64,000 bases of DNA from Flavobacterium denitrificans DSM 15936. GTDB lineage: Bacteria; Bacteroidota; Bacteroidia; Flavobacteriales; Flavobacteriaceae. Under the pieces are notes generated by a model. That model did not search any database and was not told where the DNA came from. It saw only the letters and a list, made by a program, of their open reading frames with translations. The first letter of the stretch is position 1. Each line of letters begins with the position of its first letter. The translations under genes and the position numbers were made by a program. The stretch is from assembly GCF_000425445.1 (NCBI RefSeq), contig NZ_AUDL01000004.1, positions 620,001-684,000 on the forward strand, in the 5' to 3' direction. Of this stretch, positions 1-9,462 are shown piece by piece.

Positions 1-3000
1 TGGGATGTTTATGTGAAAGATTTCAACGGATGTACAACTTTAGTACAAACACAAAATATTTCAACGGCTCCACTTCCAAGCGGTATTACTGCAAATGTTG
101 CAAGTCAATGTCCTAGTGCAACTGGAACATATGATTTCACAGTTACAGTAACTTCAGGAGTTGGTCCATTCGAGTACAGCATTGGTAGAGGATTCCAACC
201 AAATAATACATTCAGTGTTAATTCTTCTGGATCTTATGATATCACTGTTAGAGATGCGAACGGATGTACAACTACTGTAACAGGTGCTGTAGTAATTAGC
301 GGTGCTCTTGATTTACAATTAGATGTTCAGAAATTGCCAAGTTGTGATTTCATTGATGGAAGAATTGTAGCTACGACTACTGGAGGATCTGGAAATTATA
401 GATATACTTCAGGTGCATACATTCCAGTAATTGCTGGAACAACTGCAACATTCAATAATATGCCAGCAGGTATCCATACAATTACTGTTGAAGATTTAAC
501 AACAGGCTGTAAAGACATTGTTACTGTTGAAATGAAAGCAGCGACTCTTATTACAGGCTTGAATTTAGAGAAAACAGATGTTAATTGTAATGGAGGATCA
601 GATGGACGTATCATTGTTCACTTGGCGCCAAATGCTCCAGGTGTTAATGACAACCCAGTTTATACTTATACTTTAACAGGAACTACTATCGGTGGTGTTC
701 CAGTAAGTGTAGGGCCTCAAGAAGAAAACATTTTCGATAATCTTCTGCCAGGTGATTATACAGTAAGAGTAACTTCAGGAAGAGGATGTAATGCGCAAGC
801 AGATACAAGAATCATACAGCCAACACCAATTGTGGTTAATGCGCCAACTGTTACACCTTTCGGATGTACGGCAGGTACAAACACTACAAACTTTGCGAGC
901 ATCACGGTTAATTCTGTGACCGGTGGTACGGCTCCTTATGTTCTTTATGAGTTTACTAAAAACGGAACAGTTGTTCAAAACAGCAACTCTAATGTTTATA
1001 ACGAAACGGATCTCGCAGGTGGAACTTACTCAGTAAGAGTATTCGACAGCAATGGTTGCGTAGGATCTTCTACAGCTCCAATTGTTATTGGATCTTTCAT
1101 CACCATGAATGATGTAAATGTAAATGTGACTGCGCCTATTACATGTGTAAGCAATCAAACAATTCAGGTCTCTGTTGCTACAACTGGAGGAACTCCAACA
1201 GCTTTAGTGTACACGCTTACAGGTATTGATGGAACTGTTTTCAATCAGACAAGTCCAACGGGATTATTCGCTGGATTAGCAATTGGAAACTACCAAATCA
1301 CAGTATTTAATCCAACAACAGGTTGTACAATTAAGGACTACCACTATGTAAATGACGCAAATACTTTTGTAATCAAAGCAACTCCAGTAAACGGAGAAGT
1401 TTGTTACGGAGCTGCTGACGGAAGTGTTGACTTATTATTTGTTGATACTTTATTGAACCCAGGAAATGAAGCTGGTGCGTTTACATATACGATTACGGGT
1501 CCAGTACCAAGTTCAGGAAGTTCAACAACTGCAGGTCCAGTTAGAATTTCAGGATTATTGGCAGGTCAGTACACAGTAACGGCTAAATTGATAAACAGCC
1601 CAGAATGTACAGTAACAACGGTATTTAATATTAAACAACCTATAGAGCAATTAGCAATAAATAAAGTTCAAACACCAATTACTTGCGTTTCTGGTAATAA
1701 TGATGGAACTATTTCAGTTGCAGCTTCTGGAGGATGGGATACTAATTATCAATATGAATTAGTTGGTCCAGTAAGCAAAACATACTCAACTGAAAATGTA
1801 TTTACTGGTTTAACTGCTGGTACATATACAATCAATGTTAAAGATGGTAAAGGATGTATTGCAACAACAACTGCTGTTCTTGTTAATCCAGCTCCAATAG
1901 TGTTTAATGCAACGCCAAGCGCAACAATGTTGTCTTGCTACGGAGATAAGAGCGCTGTAATTACAGTGGCACTTCCAACAGGAGGTCAAGGAAGCAATTA
2001 CCTATATACATTGAATACACTTTCTGATAACCCAATGAGTGTTGCAGGTCCACAACCAAGTCCAGTATTTACAGGATTAGGCGCAGGAACTTATACAGTA
2101 ACGGTTACAGATGGATTCAGTTGTTCTGCGACATCAGCTCAAATTGTGATCAGCGAGCCTACTATTGTTGAAGGAACCTTGATCCAATCTAAAATACAAA
2201 CTTGTACTACACAAGCGCAGCTTACATTGAGCGCAACTGGAGGAAGAGCTCCTTATACTTATAGTATAGATGGTGCTACAGTTTTAGGAACATTTACTTC
2301 TACAGTAACATTTAATGTTGCTCCTGGAGAGTACAGCTATATCATTAGAGATGCTAATGGATGTACTGGATTTGTAACAAATGGAATTTCTGTTAAACCA
2401 ATTATTCCTTTATCTGTTGATTTAGATGTATCTAGTGCGATAGTAAGATGTAAAGGTGATGCAACTGCAATTTTAATTGCTGAAGCAAAAGGTGGTCTTG
2501 GAAATTATATGTACACATTGTACAGCGGAACTACTGGTACAAACGTAGTTCGTCCTGCTCAAAATACAGGTCAGTTCTTAGACTTGCCAGTAGGTTTCTA
2601 CAGAGTAAGCGTACAAAGCGGGGATTGCAGCACGGTAAGCGTTGCGTTTGAGATAACTGAACCACAAACGCCATTTGCAGTAAATTTTGCTCAAACAAAC
2701 GTTAGTTGTTTTGGCGAAAGCAATGGTAAAATGGTAATCACTGCAACTGGTGGAACAGGAGCATACAAATACTCTATTTCTCCAGACTCAGATCAATATG
2801 ATACTAAAAATGTATTTGAGAACTTAGCAGTGGGTGAGTATACCGTAACGGCAATCGATGCAAATGGATGTAATGAAGTATATACTTTCACAATCACGCA
2901 GCCAGAATTATTAAGAGGATCTGAAGTTCCAAACTCTATGATTCCTGAAGCTTGTGCTGGCGATAAAGATGGTGCATTCAGCGTTGAAATTAAAGGTGGT

Positions 3001-3897
3001 ACGGCTCCTTACAGTGTAAGTCTTGATGTTGAAAAAGGACCATTTACTGCTGGTGCAGCAGGTCAAACAATATTTGACTTTACTAATTTGAGTGGAGGTA
3101 CACATATAGTATACTTTAAAGACGCTGCTGGATGTATGAATTTTGTTGAGATCAACATGCCATTGCCAGTTGTTCTTGATCCAAAAGCTGAAATAAACTA
3201 TGACTGTGTGGATAATCATGCTGCTAATAGAGTTACAATAACTGTTGATGCAAGTAACACAAACCCAGCTGATATTGATTACCAACTTGACGGAACAGGT
3301 GCTTATCAACCAAGCAACATCTTTACAAATGTTGCACCAGGTAATCACTATGTAACGGCTAGACACACTAACGGTTGTGAAGTTCCAACTGTAAGTTTTG
3401 AAATCAAAGCTGTTCAACCATTAGCAATTGCTTTAAGTGCAGGAAAACCTGAAATGAACGTAATTTCAGTAACTGCAACTGGTGGAGCTCCAGCATATGA
3501 ATACAGTTTCAATGGAGAACCGTTCAGCTCTTCTACTAAGTTCAAAATCTACAAATCTGGTGATTATGTAATAGTAGTAAGAGATCAAAACGGATGTACT
3601 GCAACAATTACAGTACCAATGACATACATTGATGTTTGTTTAGATAATTACTTTACTCCTAACGGAGATGGTGTTTACGATACTTGGGGACCTGGTTGTA
3701 CAAATATTTACAACAACCTTGAATTCTCAATCTTCGACAGATACGGTCGTGTAATTGCTAAATATCACTATGGTCAAAAATGGGATGGAAGATACAATGG
3801 TGAGGAATTGCCTTCTGGTGATTACTGGTATGTTCTTAAACTAAATGACGAGAAAGATGCAAGAGAGTTTGTTGGACATTTCACTTTATACAGATAA
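1..3897 (+). CDS. Giant SprB-like cell-surface adhesin, C-terminal part (5' truncated by window)
   Basis: The reading frame is open from base 1, so the gene begins upstream; 1,298 residues are visible. They form roughly a dozen or more repeats of about 80-100 residues. Each ends in a recurring pattern like GxYTVTVxDxxGC followed by QP or EP, with paired cysteines. This is the SprB-type/Ig-like repeat of Flavobacterium mobile adhesins. The last ~85 residues (from CLDNYFTPNGDGVYDTW to the end) are a T9SS type B C-terminal sorting domain, with the family's FTPNGDG, FDRYGR and GDYWYVL elements. The protein should be secreted by the type IX system and displayed on the surface. The next gene encodes a PorP/SprF protein, the usual partner. 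Family and export route are near certain; whether it works in gliding or only in adhesion cannot be read here. Confidence 0.93.
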   Translation, partial: WDVYVKDFNGCTTLVQTQNISTAPLPSGITANVASQCPSATGTYDFTVTVTSGVGPFEYSIGRGFQPNNTFSVNSSGSYDITVRDANGCTTTVTGAVVISGALDLQLDVQKLPSCDFIDGRIVATTTGGSGNYRYTSGAYIPVIAGTTATFNNMPAGIHTITVEDLTTGCKDIVTVEMKAATLITGLNLEKTDVNCNGGSDGRIIVHLAPNAPGVNDNPVYTYTLTGTTIGGVPVSVGPQEENIFDNLLPGDYTVRVTSGRGCNAQADTRIIQPTPIVVNAPTVTPFGCTAGTNTTNFASITVNSVTGGTAPYVLYEFTKNGTVVQNSNSNVYNETDLAGGTYSVRVFDSNGCVGSSTAPIVIGSFITMNDVNVNVTAPITCVSNQTIQVSVATTGGTPTALVYTLTGIDGTVFNQTSPTGLFAGLAIGNYQITVFNPTTGCTIKDYHYVNDANTFVIKATPVNGEVCYGAADGSVDLLFVDTLLNPGNEAGAFTYTITGPVPSSGSSTTAGPVRISGLLAGQYTVTAKLINSPECTVTTVFNIKQPIEQLAINKVQTPITCVSGNNDGTISVAASGGWDTNYQYELVGPVSKTYSTENVFTGLTAGTYTINVKDGKGCIATTTAVLVNPAPIVFNATPSATMLSCYGDKSAVITVALPTGGQGSNYLYTLNTLSDNPMSVAGPQPSPVFTGLGAGTYTVTVTDGFSCSATSAQIVISEPTIVEGTLIQSKIQTCTTQAQLTLSATGGRAPYTYSIDGATVLGTFTSTVTFNVAPGEYSYIIRDANGCTGFVTNGISVKPIIPLSVDLDVSSAIVRCKGDATAILIAEAKGGLGNYMYTLYSGTTGTNVVRPAQNTGQFLDLPVGFYRVSVQSGDCSTVSVAFEITEPQTPFAVNFAQTNVSCFGESNGKMVITATGGTGAYKYSISPDSDQYDTKNVFENLAVGEYTVTAIDANGCNEVYTFTITQPELLRGSEVPNSMIPEACAGDKDGAFSVEIKGGTAPYSVSLDVEKGPFTAGAAGQTIFDFTNLSGGTHIVYFKDAAGCMNFVEINMPLPVVLDPKAEINYDCVDNHAANRVTITVDASNTNPADIDYQLDGTGAYQPSNIFTNVAPGNHYVTARHTNGCEVPTVSFEIKAVQPLAIALSAGKPEMNVISVTATGGAPAYEYSFNGEPFSSSTKFKIYKSGDYVIVVRDQNGCTATITVPMTYIDVCLDNYFTPNGDGVYDTWGPGCTNIYNNLEFSIFDRYGRVIAKYHYGQKWDGRYNGEELPSGDYWYVLKLNDEKDAREFVGHFTLYR

Positions 3898-3940
3898 CAA
3901 AATAATTGCCCCTATGATGTTATCTAAAAAATTTATTACA

Positions 3941-4915
3941 ATGAAAAAGTTTATTTTATCCTTAGTACTCATGGCTGTAACAACAAGTTACAGCCAAGAG
4001 TTAAACCTACCAGTGTTTACCCAGTATTTAGCTGATAACCCGTTTGTACTTTCGCCTGCATATGCCGGTATTGGAGATAACCTTAGAATTAGAGCCAATG
4101 GTTTGACCCAATGGGTCGGAATCAAAGATGCGCCTGAAAACCAATCTTTGTATGCAGATTTTAGAATCTTAGATCGTTCTGGTGTGGGAATCTCACTTTA
4201 CAATGATAAAAATGGATATACAAGACAAACTGGTGCAAAAGTTTCGTTTGCGCATCACTTGATTTTAGATTACTATTCTAAGCAATATTTGTCTTTTGGT
4301 ATTTCGTATAACTTCAACAGTTTCAGAATTGATATTGATGAGTTCAATAATACTATTGAGCACCCAATTCTTGATCCATCGGTGACAGACAACCGTTATA
4401 CAGCAAACAACAACTTTGATATTAGTGCCTTATATCGTAATAAAAATTTCTATTTGAGTTTCAATGCAAATAACGTTTTAAAGAAAAATGTAGACAAATA
4501 CCGCGGAGTAGAGCCAAATCTGCTTTCGAATTATCAAGTGTATACGGGATATATTTTTAACGACGGAGAAAATAAACGAATAGAATATGAACCATCTGTT
4601 TTCTACCAGTATTTTGCAAGTGATAAACGTTCTACAACCGATTTCAACTTCAAATACAGACGCTACAATCGTTACGAAGATTATTATTGGATTGGGGTTT
4701 CTTATCGTATGTTAAATGACCAATTTCCGAAGCCTTTATCTGTAGGACCAATGGCTGGTTTCATGAAGTCTAGATTTTACTTCGGATATTCATACCAAGT
4801 TATGTTCAACGATTTAGGAAATTACAATACAGGTACCCACGTAGTAACTATAGGTTTTGATTTCTTGCAGTCAATCAGTAATTGTCCTTGTACGCAGAGT
4901 CCAGTTCACGATTAA
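3941..4915 (+). CDS. sprF: PorP/SprF family T9SS outer-membrane protein
   Basis: This 324-residue protein has a signal peptide (MKKFILSLVLMAVTTSYSQ), then the family's opening block LPVFTQYLADNPFVLSPAYAG and alternating amphipathic strands typical of a small outer-membrane barrel. The frame is open further upstream to 3845 and would overlap the adhesin stop, but the start at 3941 puts the signal peptide at the N terminus and is preferred. SprF proteins are known to be needed for secretion or surface attachment of their neighbouring type B adhesin. The 43-bp gap after the adhesin suggests one operon. The symbol is by family and context; paralogues are common in these genomes. Confidence 0.88.
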   Translation: MKKFILSLVLMAVTTSYSQELNLPVFTQYLADNPFVLSPAYAGIGDNLRIRANGLTQWVGIKDAPENQSLYADFRILDRSGVGISLYNDKNGYTRQTGAKVSFAHHLILDYYSKQYLSFGISYNFNSFRIDIDEFNNTIEHPILDPSVTDNRYTANNNFDISALYRNKNFYLSFNANNVLKKNVDKYRGVEPNLLSNYQVYTGYIFNDGENKRIEYEPSVFYQYFASDKRSTTDFNFKYRRYNRYEDYYWIGVSYRMLNDQFPKPLSVGPMAGFMKSRFYFGYSYQVMFNDLGNYNTGTHVVTIGFDFLQSISNCPCTQSPVHD

Positions 4916-5069
4916 AAACAAAACCATTTTAAGGCCGAATAAGCCATTTTTATAAAGCGAGTCGCAACATTATGTGTTTTTACCGCAATAATTTGAAATA
5001 AACTCACAATAACATTAAATTTGAATTGTATCGATTTGCATTGTCAAAGCGGTAAATCAAATTTGATTT

Positions 5070-6161
5070 ATGAAAGCAAAATTTTCACTTTATGCAAAAC
5101 ACATCGTTTTGTGCCTCGCTTTTCTATTTTTGCCGTATGCCTTCACATCGACAAATACGATTTTTTCATTGCCCCATTTATATACAAATCCGCATGATCG
5201 TATTTACTTTTTTATCTATTTTACGCTGCTTTGCTTTTTCTATTTTAACTATTATTATTTAATTCCAACGTTTTACTTTTCCGAAAAAAAGTTTGTTTAT
5301 TATTTAATCATTATTGCATTTCTTTTATTTTTTCTTTGGATCTCAACGACTTTAGATCATCCAAACCGTAACTTTTTAGATTTCAGAAATCCACCGGAGC
5401 ATTTTGAACACAATCCTGGAATATTTCCAGAACAATTTCCTCCGCCTCCTTCTTTTTTAAAAGAAGAACCTTTTGATTTAGTAAGTGGTCCGCCAACGCA
5501 ATACGGACATACCGCTTTGGTTTATTTGATAGGAGTAATTTCAAGTCTTCTTTTTGCTATTAGTGGAAGATTGCAGAGCGTCGAGAAAGAAAAAGTAAAA
5601 TCGGAACTGGCTTTCTTGAAAGCACAAATCAATCCGCATTTCTTGTTCAATACTTTGAACAGCATTTATGCCTTGGCTTTGAAAAAAGATGATAAAACGC
5701 CTGATGCAGTCGTACAACTTTCTGAATTAATGCGCTACATCATGACCAATTCAAATGATGAAGTAATTGATTTGACTAAAGAAATAAATTACATCAACAA
5801 TTATATTTCGCTTCAAAAAACGCGTTTAGGAAATACCGTTATTGTTGACTATAAGGTTATCGGAAATACATTTGGAAAACAAATTACACCACTTATTCTA
5901 ATTTCGTTCATCGAAAATGCATTCAAATATGGTGTAAATCCAGATCAAACTTCTGAAATTTGTATTCGTATTGATATAATCGAAGAACAGCTGATCTTAT
6001 TTGTTTCTAATAAAAAGACTTTCTCCGTTCAATCTGAATCTGGAATCGGACTTCAGAATACAATTGAAAGATTAAAATTGGTTTATCCAAACAAGCATCA
6101 GCTCAAAATTGAAGATACTCCTGAAAAATACGTTGTAAATTTATCTATAAAAATAGGATGA
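5070..6161 (+). CDS. LytS-family sensor histidine kinase
   Basis: This 363-residue kinase has about four N-terminal membrane segments (residues ~11-25, 44-68, 76-92, 148-166). A proline-rich, probably extracytoplasmic loop at ~105-145 includes PPPPSF. The cytoplasmic part carries the LytS/YehU dimerisation-phosphorylation block QINPHFLFNTLNSIYAL with the phospho-acceptor at His190. An ATPase N box follows (ISFIENAFKYG, Asn283) and a G-type motif GIGLQN. Its stop overlaps the start of the LytTR regulator by 4 bp (ATGA), which shows translational coupling. The signal is unknown; there is no recognisable sensor fold outside the membrane segments. Confidence 0.93.
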   Translation: MKAKFSLYAKHIVLCLAFLFLPYAFTSTNTIFSLPHLYTNPHDRIYFFIYFTLLCFFYFNYYYLIPTFYFSEKKFVYYLIIIAFLLFFLWISTTLDHPNRNFLDFRNPPEHFEHNPGIFPEQFPPPPSFLKEEPFDLVSGPPTQYGHTALVYLIGVISSLLFAISGRLQSVEKEKVKSELAFLKAQINPHFLFNTLNSIYALALKKDDKTPDAVVQLSELMRYIMTNSNDEVIDLTKEINYINNYISLQKTRLGNTVIVDYKVIGNTFGKQITPLILISFIENAFKYGVNPDQTSEICIRIDIIEEQLILFVSNKKTFSVQSESGIGLQNTIERLKLVYPNKHQLKIEDTPEKYVVNLSIKIG

Positions 6162-6847
6162 TAAAAGCAATCGCATTAGATGATGAACCATTAGCATTAG
6201 AAATTCTCCAGAGTTTATGTGACACAATTGATTACATTGAACTGGAAAAAGTCTTTACGAAATCTGATGAAGCATTTAAATACCTTAAGAAATATCCTGT
6301 TGATTTATTGTTTTTGGATATCAATATGCCGTCGATTTCTGGTTTGGATTTTTACAAAAAGCTTCCAAACAAAACCATGGTGATTTTTACAACCGCTTAT
6401 TCTGAATTTGCTGTTGAAGGTTTTACTTTGAGCGCAACCGATTATCTTTTAAAACCCATTTCTCTTTCTCGTTTTCAGCAAGCCGCCGAAAAAGCTTTTT
6501 CGCAATGGAAACAGCAGAATCAAAACATTGAACAACAATATCTTTTTATCCGCGCCGATTACAGTTTGATAAAAATCTTGTTTTCGGATATTTTGTATAT
6601 CGAAGGTTTAGATGATTACGTTAAAATTCATATTCAAAATCAAAAAACTGTTGTGGCTAGAATGACGCTAAAAGCGATGCTTCAAAAATTGCCAGAAACA
6701 GAATTTATCAGAGTTCATCGATCTTTTATCATTCCGATTTCTAAAGTGGAAAAAATCAGAAACAAAGTAATTTTTATAGACACTGCCGAAATACCTATCA
6801 GCACCAGTTATGAAGAAGCTTTTTTTGCACTTTTAGACAAGAAATAA
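6158..6847 (+). CDS. LytTR-family response regulator
   Basis: This 229-residue protein starts with a receiver domain: acidic pair Asp8-Asp9, phospho-acceptor Asp54 in LLFLDINMP, a conserved Thr in FTTAYSEFAVEGF, and Lys in LLKPISLSRF. A C-terminal LytTR DNA-binding domain (~125-228) follows, with the typical ILYIEGLDDYVKIH and FIRVHRSFIIP blocks. It is the output partner of the overlapping LytS-type kinase. Targets are unknown. The following genes (exported dioxygenase, pirin-like, unknown) start 168 bp downstream and are possible but unproven targets. Confidence 0.94.
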   Translation: MIKAIALDDEPLALEILQSLCDTIDYIELEKVFTKSDEAFKYLKKYPVDLLFLDINMPSISGLDFYKKLPNKTMVIFTTAYSEFAVEGFTLSATDYLLKPISLSRFQQAAEKAFSQWKQQNQNIEQQYLFIRADYSLIKILFSDILYIEGLDDYVKIHIQNQKTVVARMTLKAMLQKLPETEFIRVHRSFIIPISKVEKIRNKVIFIDTAEIPISTSYEEAFFALLDKK

Positions 6848-7015
6848 GGAAAATGTTACCGACTTATTTTTACTACAAATAATAAAATTTTCCTTGTTTA
6901 CCTCATAAATTTTATCGTTTACCTCAAACTTTTTCCAACGCTTTAATTTCGAATAATTTTACTCGAAAATAACTGTTAATCATTCCATTGGTATAACATT
7001 TAAAACTAAAAAGCA

Positions 7016-7759
7016 ATGAAAAGAAAAGAGTTTTTAAGAGGTTTGGGTTTAATGGGAATTTCATCTTTGGCAATTCCAATCATTAACTCATGCAGTAAAG
7101 ATGATGATTCTGATTCTTCAACTGGTTCTGGTTCATCTTCTGGTTCTGGTTCATCTTCAAGTGATTGTTCAGTAACTCCATCTGAAACTGCTGGACCATT
7201 TCCAACTATTACGCCTTCGTCATTAGTAAAATCTAATATTACAATGGATCGAACTGGCGTTGCCTTTACAATCAAAATCACGATCAAGAATACAAATGCA
7301 AGTTGTGCAGCTTTAAAAAATGCCATTGTAGATATTTGGCATTGCGACAAAGACGGATATTATTCTGAATACGGTGGAACTTCAATGCAGTCTGTAAATT
7401 ATACTTCGGTTCACTTTTTAAGAGGAAGACAAACCACAGACGAAAACGGATTGGTAACATTTACCTCTATTTTTCCAGGTTGGTATTCTGGTCGAGCAAC
7501 TCATATTCACGTACATATTTATAACGCCGGCGGAACATCTTTGTTGGTAACTCAAATTGCTTTTCCCGAAGGTTCAAACAGTGCGGTTGCCTTAGTAAAC
7601 GCATCAACAGCAAATGGCTATACAAAAGGATTGACTGGTTACACCTATAATGCATCTGATAATGTGTTTTCGGATTCTGCTGCAAAAGAAATGTCAACTA
7701 TAACTGGGAGTGTAAGTGAAGGTTTTGTTTTAACGCACACGATAAACGTCGCGGGATAG
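7016..7759 (+). CDS. Exported intradiol ring-cleavage dioxygenase-like lipoprotein
   Basis: This 247-residue protein begins KRKEFLRGLGLMG, followed by a hydrophobic stretch and INSC. That looks like a twin-arginine-like or ordinary lipoprotein signal with the acylated Cys near residue 26. A Ser/Gly/Asp-rich linker (~28-50) contains an 18-nt tandem duplication encoding GSGSS units. The rest matches the intradiol dioxygenase fold: AGPFPT, VDIWHCDKDGYYSEYGG with a candidate iron-ligand Tyr, and the signature GWYSGRATHIHVH supplying the second Tyr and two His of the Fe(III) site. Known family members cleave catechol, protocatechuate or hydroxyquinol between the hydroxyls. Secreted flavobacterial versions have no settled substrate. 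All four metal ligands appear present. Confidence 0.85.
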   Translation: MKRKEFLRGLGLMGISSLAIPIINSCSKDDDSDSSTGSGSSSGSGSSSSDCSVTPSETAGPFPTITPSSLVKSNITMDRTGVAFTIKITIKNTNASCAALKNAIVDIWHCDKDGYYSEYGGTSMQSVNYTSVHFLRGRQTTDENGLVTFTSIFPGWYSGRATHIHVHIYNAGGTSLLVTQIAFPEGSNSAVALVNASTANGYTKGLTGYTYNASDNVFSDSAAKEMSTITGSVSEGFVLTHTINVAG

Positions 7760-7777
7760 TTTTTAAAACGAATAAAA

Positions 7778-8473
7778 ATGATAACGCAAATTCCAGCTCA
7801 AATTTATAAGTCAGATGCGCGAGGTGTTTTCAATTCGGCGAAGCACAATCGTTACGCAACTTTTAATTTTGAACGTTACCAAGATATATCCCGAAAAGGC
7901 TTTGGATCTTTGAAAATTTTAAACGAGGTAATACTCGCTCCCCAACAACGTATTACTAGATTTATAAGTTCAAATTCAAATGTGATCATTTTGCCTTTAT
8001 TTGGCGGTATTGAATACAAGGATACTATTGGAAATGAGGAGTTTTTACGCGTTGATCAAATTCGGGTTATTGCGGCCGATGATGATTTGGAAGTCGAAAT
8101 CTTCAATCCATACTACGAGGAAAACGTGAGTTATCTTGAAATTGATTTTCAAATGGGCCCACAGTATTTCAAGAATTATTTCCAACAGTATAAGTTTGAC
8201 ATCACGGCGCACAATAAGTTAAATGTCTTATTTGAAATCGAGAAAGCACTCGGTTTTGTCGGAATTTACGATGGAAGAAAGGAAGGCTTTTATACCTTGA
8301 AAAATGCCGAAAATGGTGTTTTTGTTTTTGTTATAAACGGAGCTTTTGAAATTGAAAATAGATTATTGGAAGCTAAAGATGGCTTAGGAATGAAAAGAAT
8401 TTCAACCATCGAATGGGAAGCTTTGTCTGAAAACGCGATTTTGCTTGTTATTGAAGTGCCGTTGAAGTTTTAA
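7778..8473 (+). CDS. Pirin/YhaK-like bicupin protein
   Basis: This 231-residue soluble protein has an N-terminal half resembling pirin/YhaK: an F-F-Y block, GFGSLKILNEVILAPQQ, and a cupin strand around FGGIEYKDTIGNEEFLR. A second, shorter cupin-like half ends in LVIEVPLKF. The His residues that bind metal in pirins (HxH near residue 60) are replaced here by SSNSN, so it is probably not a typical quercetinase. It lies 18 bp after the dioxygenase gene and is likely co-transcribed. Family assignment is moderate and rests on overall layout rather than catalytic residues. Confidence 0.6.
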   Translation: MITQIPAQIYKSDARGVFNSAKHNRYATFNFERYQDISRKGFGSLKILNEVILAPQQRITRFISSNSNVIILPLFGGIEYKDTIGNEEFLRVDQIRVIAADDDLEVEIFNPYYEENVSYLEIDFQMGPQYFKNYFQQYKFDITAHNKLNVLFEIEKALGFVGIYDGRKEGFYTLKNAENGVFVFVINGAFEIENRLLEAKDGLGMKRISTIEWEALSENAILLVIEVPLKF

Positions 8474-8483
8474 AATTTGGAAA

Positions 8484-8984
8484 ATGGAAATCAAAAAAAT
8501 AAAATTGGCGTACCGAATTGTAATTGACAGTTCTTCGACTTTTCTGTGGGATAAATATGTTTTTGAAGATACTTTCAAAGAATATCAAATGCAGAGCCAG
8601 CAATTCAATTCGGAAACAAATCCAAAAAATACTTTTCGTGAATTATTGGCCGAAAATGAAAAAGCAGAAAAATTGCATTTTTTAACGGGAATCGCAGCAA
8701 GCGGTTACGTTGATCAGCTAAAAGGAAACTTTCATCGTGTGACAGACGTTCTCGGAAACAACTATTTTCCATTTATCAATTATCAACTGGATATTATTAA
8801 TACTGACCGTACTGATTCATCAAAACATAAAATAGGAATTACATTTTATTCGCCTTTATTGACTTATTTCGGAATTGTGGAAGGAAATTATTTGGTTTCC
8901 AAGAATATAGAAGAAGCGAACGAATTTGAAACTATTATGTTTCCCGTTCGAAAGAATTTATCAATCTGTTTTCTCCAAAAATAA
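8484..8984 (+). CDS. Conserved-looking protein of unknown function
   Basis: This is a 166-residue soluble protein with no signal peptide or membrane segment. It has no motif I recognise. The ATG lies 10 bp after the stop of the pirin-like gene and follows a purine-rich stretch, so translation as the last gene of the dioxygenase operon is likely. Composition and codon use match the neighbours. Confidence 0.7.
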   Translation: MEIKKIKLAYRIVIDSSSTFLWDKYVFEDTFKEYQMQSQQFNSETNPKNTFRELLAENEKAEKLHFLTGIAASGYVDQLKGNFHRVTDVLGNNYFPFINYQLDIINTDRTDSSKHKIGITFYSPLLTYFGIVEGNYLVSKNIEEANEFETIMFPVRKNLSICFLQK

Positions 8985-9018
8985 ATAGTAAAAACAGTAA
9001 CTGATTTTAATTTTATAC

Positions 9019-9162
9019 CCTAACAGGTTTCCAAAACCTGTTAGGTATTTTACGATCTTTTAATATTTATAATTTAATTTACAATAGACCTCAATTTTCT
9101 AGTATTTTTTTTCTTTAAAAGACTTTACATTAATACCTAACAGGTTTTGGAAACCTGTTAGG
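9019..9162. repeat. Inverted pair of 27-bp palindromes (family B-like, CCTAACAGG arms)
   Basis: Two 27-bp near-palindromes at 9019-9045 and 9136-9162 have arms CCTAACAGGTTT and AAACCTGTTAGG around a 2-3 nt centre. The second is the reverse complement of the first. Length, centre and outer CCT/AGG match the CCTGCAAGG repeats around the REP-associated transposase at 34 kb; the differing arm bases are complementary in both arms. Confidence 0.85.
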
Positions 9163-9239
9163 ATAGCAAAAACTAATATTTTTAAAAACTTAAAATTTTA
9201 AAAGGTTAATAAAGTAGAAATTTTTCGTTTCATTTTTTG

Positions 9240-9277
9240 CCTTTTCTGTCGGTCTGCAAGACAGGAAAGGTTTTTTT
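9240..9277 (+). terminator. Rho-independent terminator-like hairpin
   Basis: The 11-bp stem CCTTTTCTGTC (9240-9250) pairs with GACAGGAAAGG (9260-9270), with one G-U pair and a 9-nt loop, followed by seven T. It lies 256 bp after the preceding gene and 186 bp before pgk. It could end the upstream transcript or a short unannotated RNA. Confidence 0.7.
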
Positions 9278-9418
9278 ATGTTTAAGAAGATGTGAAATTT
9301 GTATTTAAAATTGTGTTTAATATTTAATAAACCAATTTATTTGTGAAATTATAACGTTTTCGTTCTTTTAATTATCGATTTTTTGGTTTATCCGAATTTA
9401 TTAGTACTGTAAAAGTTC

Positions 9419-9426
9419 TATATTTG
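9419..9426 (+). promoter_or_regulatory. pgk -7 box TATATTTG
   Basis: This is an exact match to the Bacteroidota -7 consensus TAnnTTTG, 36 bp before the pgk ATG. No clear TTG -33 element is seen at the expected distance. Confidence 0.45.
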
Positions 9427-9462
9427 TTGTTCTTTCGAAAAAAAACCTAAAAAATAATAAAA

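Larger units (their letters stand above)
8985..9462. other. 478-bp intergenic region before pgk
   Basis: No coding region was seen. The stretch holds an inverted pair of 27-bp palindromes (9019-9045, 9136-9162), a terminator-like hairpin with a U run (9240-9277) and the pgk -7 box (9419-9426). The rest is very AT-rich. Confidence 0.7.

Noticed and set aside
2911..3417. 168-residue minus-strand reading frame inside the adhesin gene
   Set aside because: Composition is that of the complement of a repetitive Thr/Val-rich coding region, rich in Cys, Ser and Ile, with no start signal; it is an antisense shadow.
7006..7350. 114-residue minus-strand frame opposite the dioxygenase N terminus
   Set aside because: Its acidic Glu/Pro-rich segment is only the complement of the Gly/Ser linker codons; the plus-strand gene has a full catalytic motif set.
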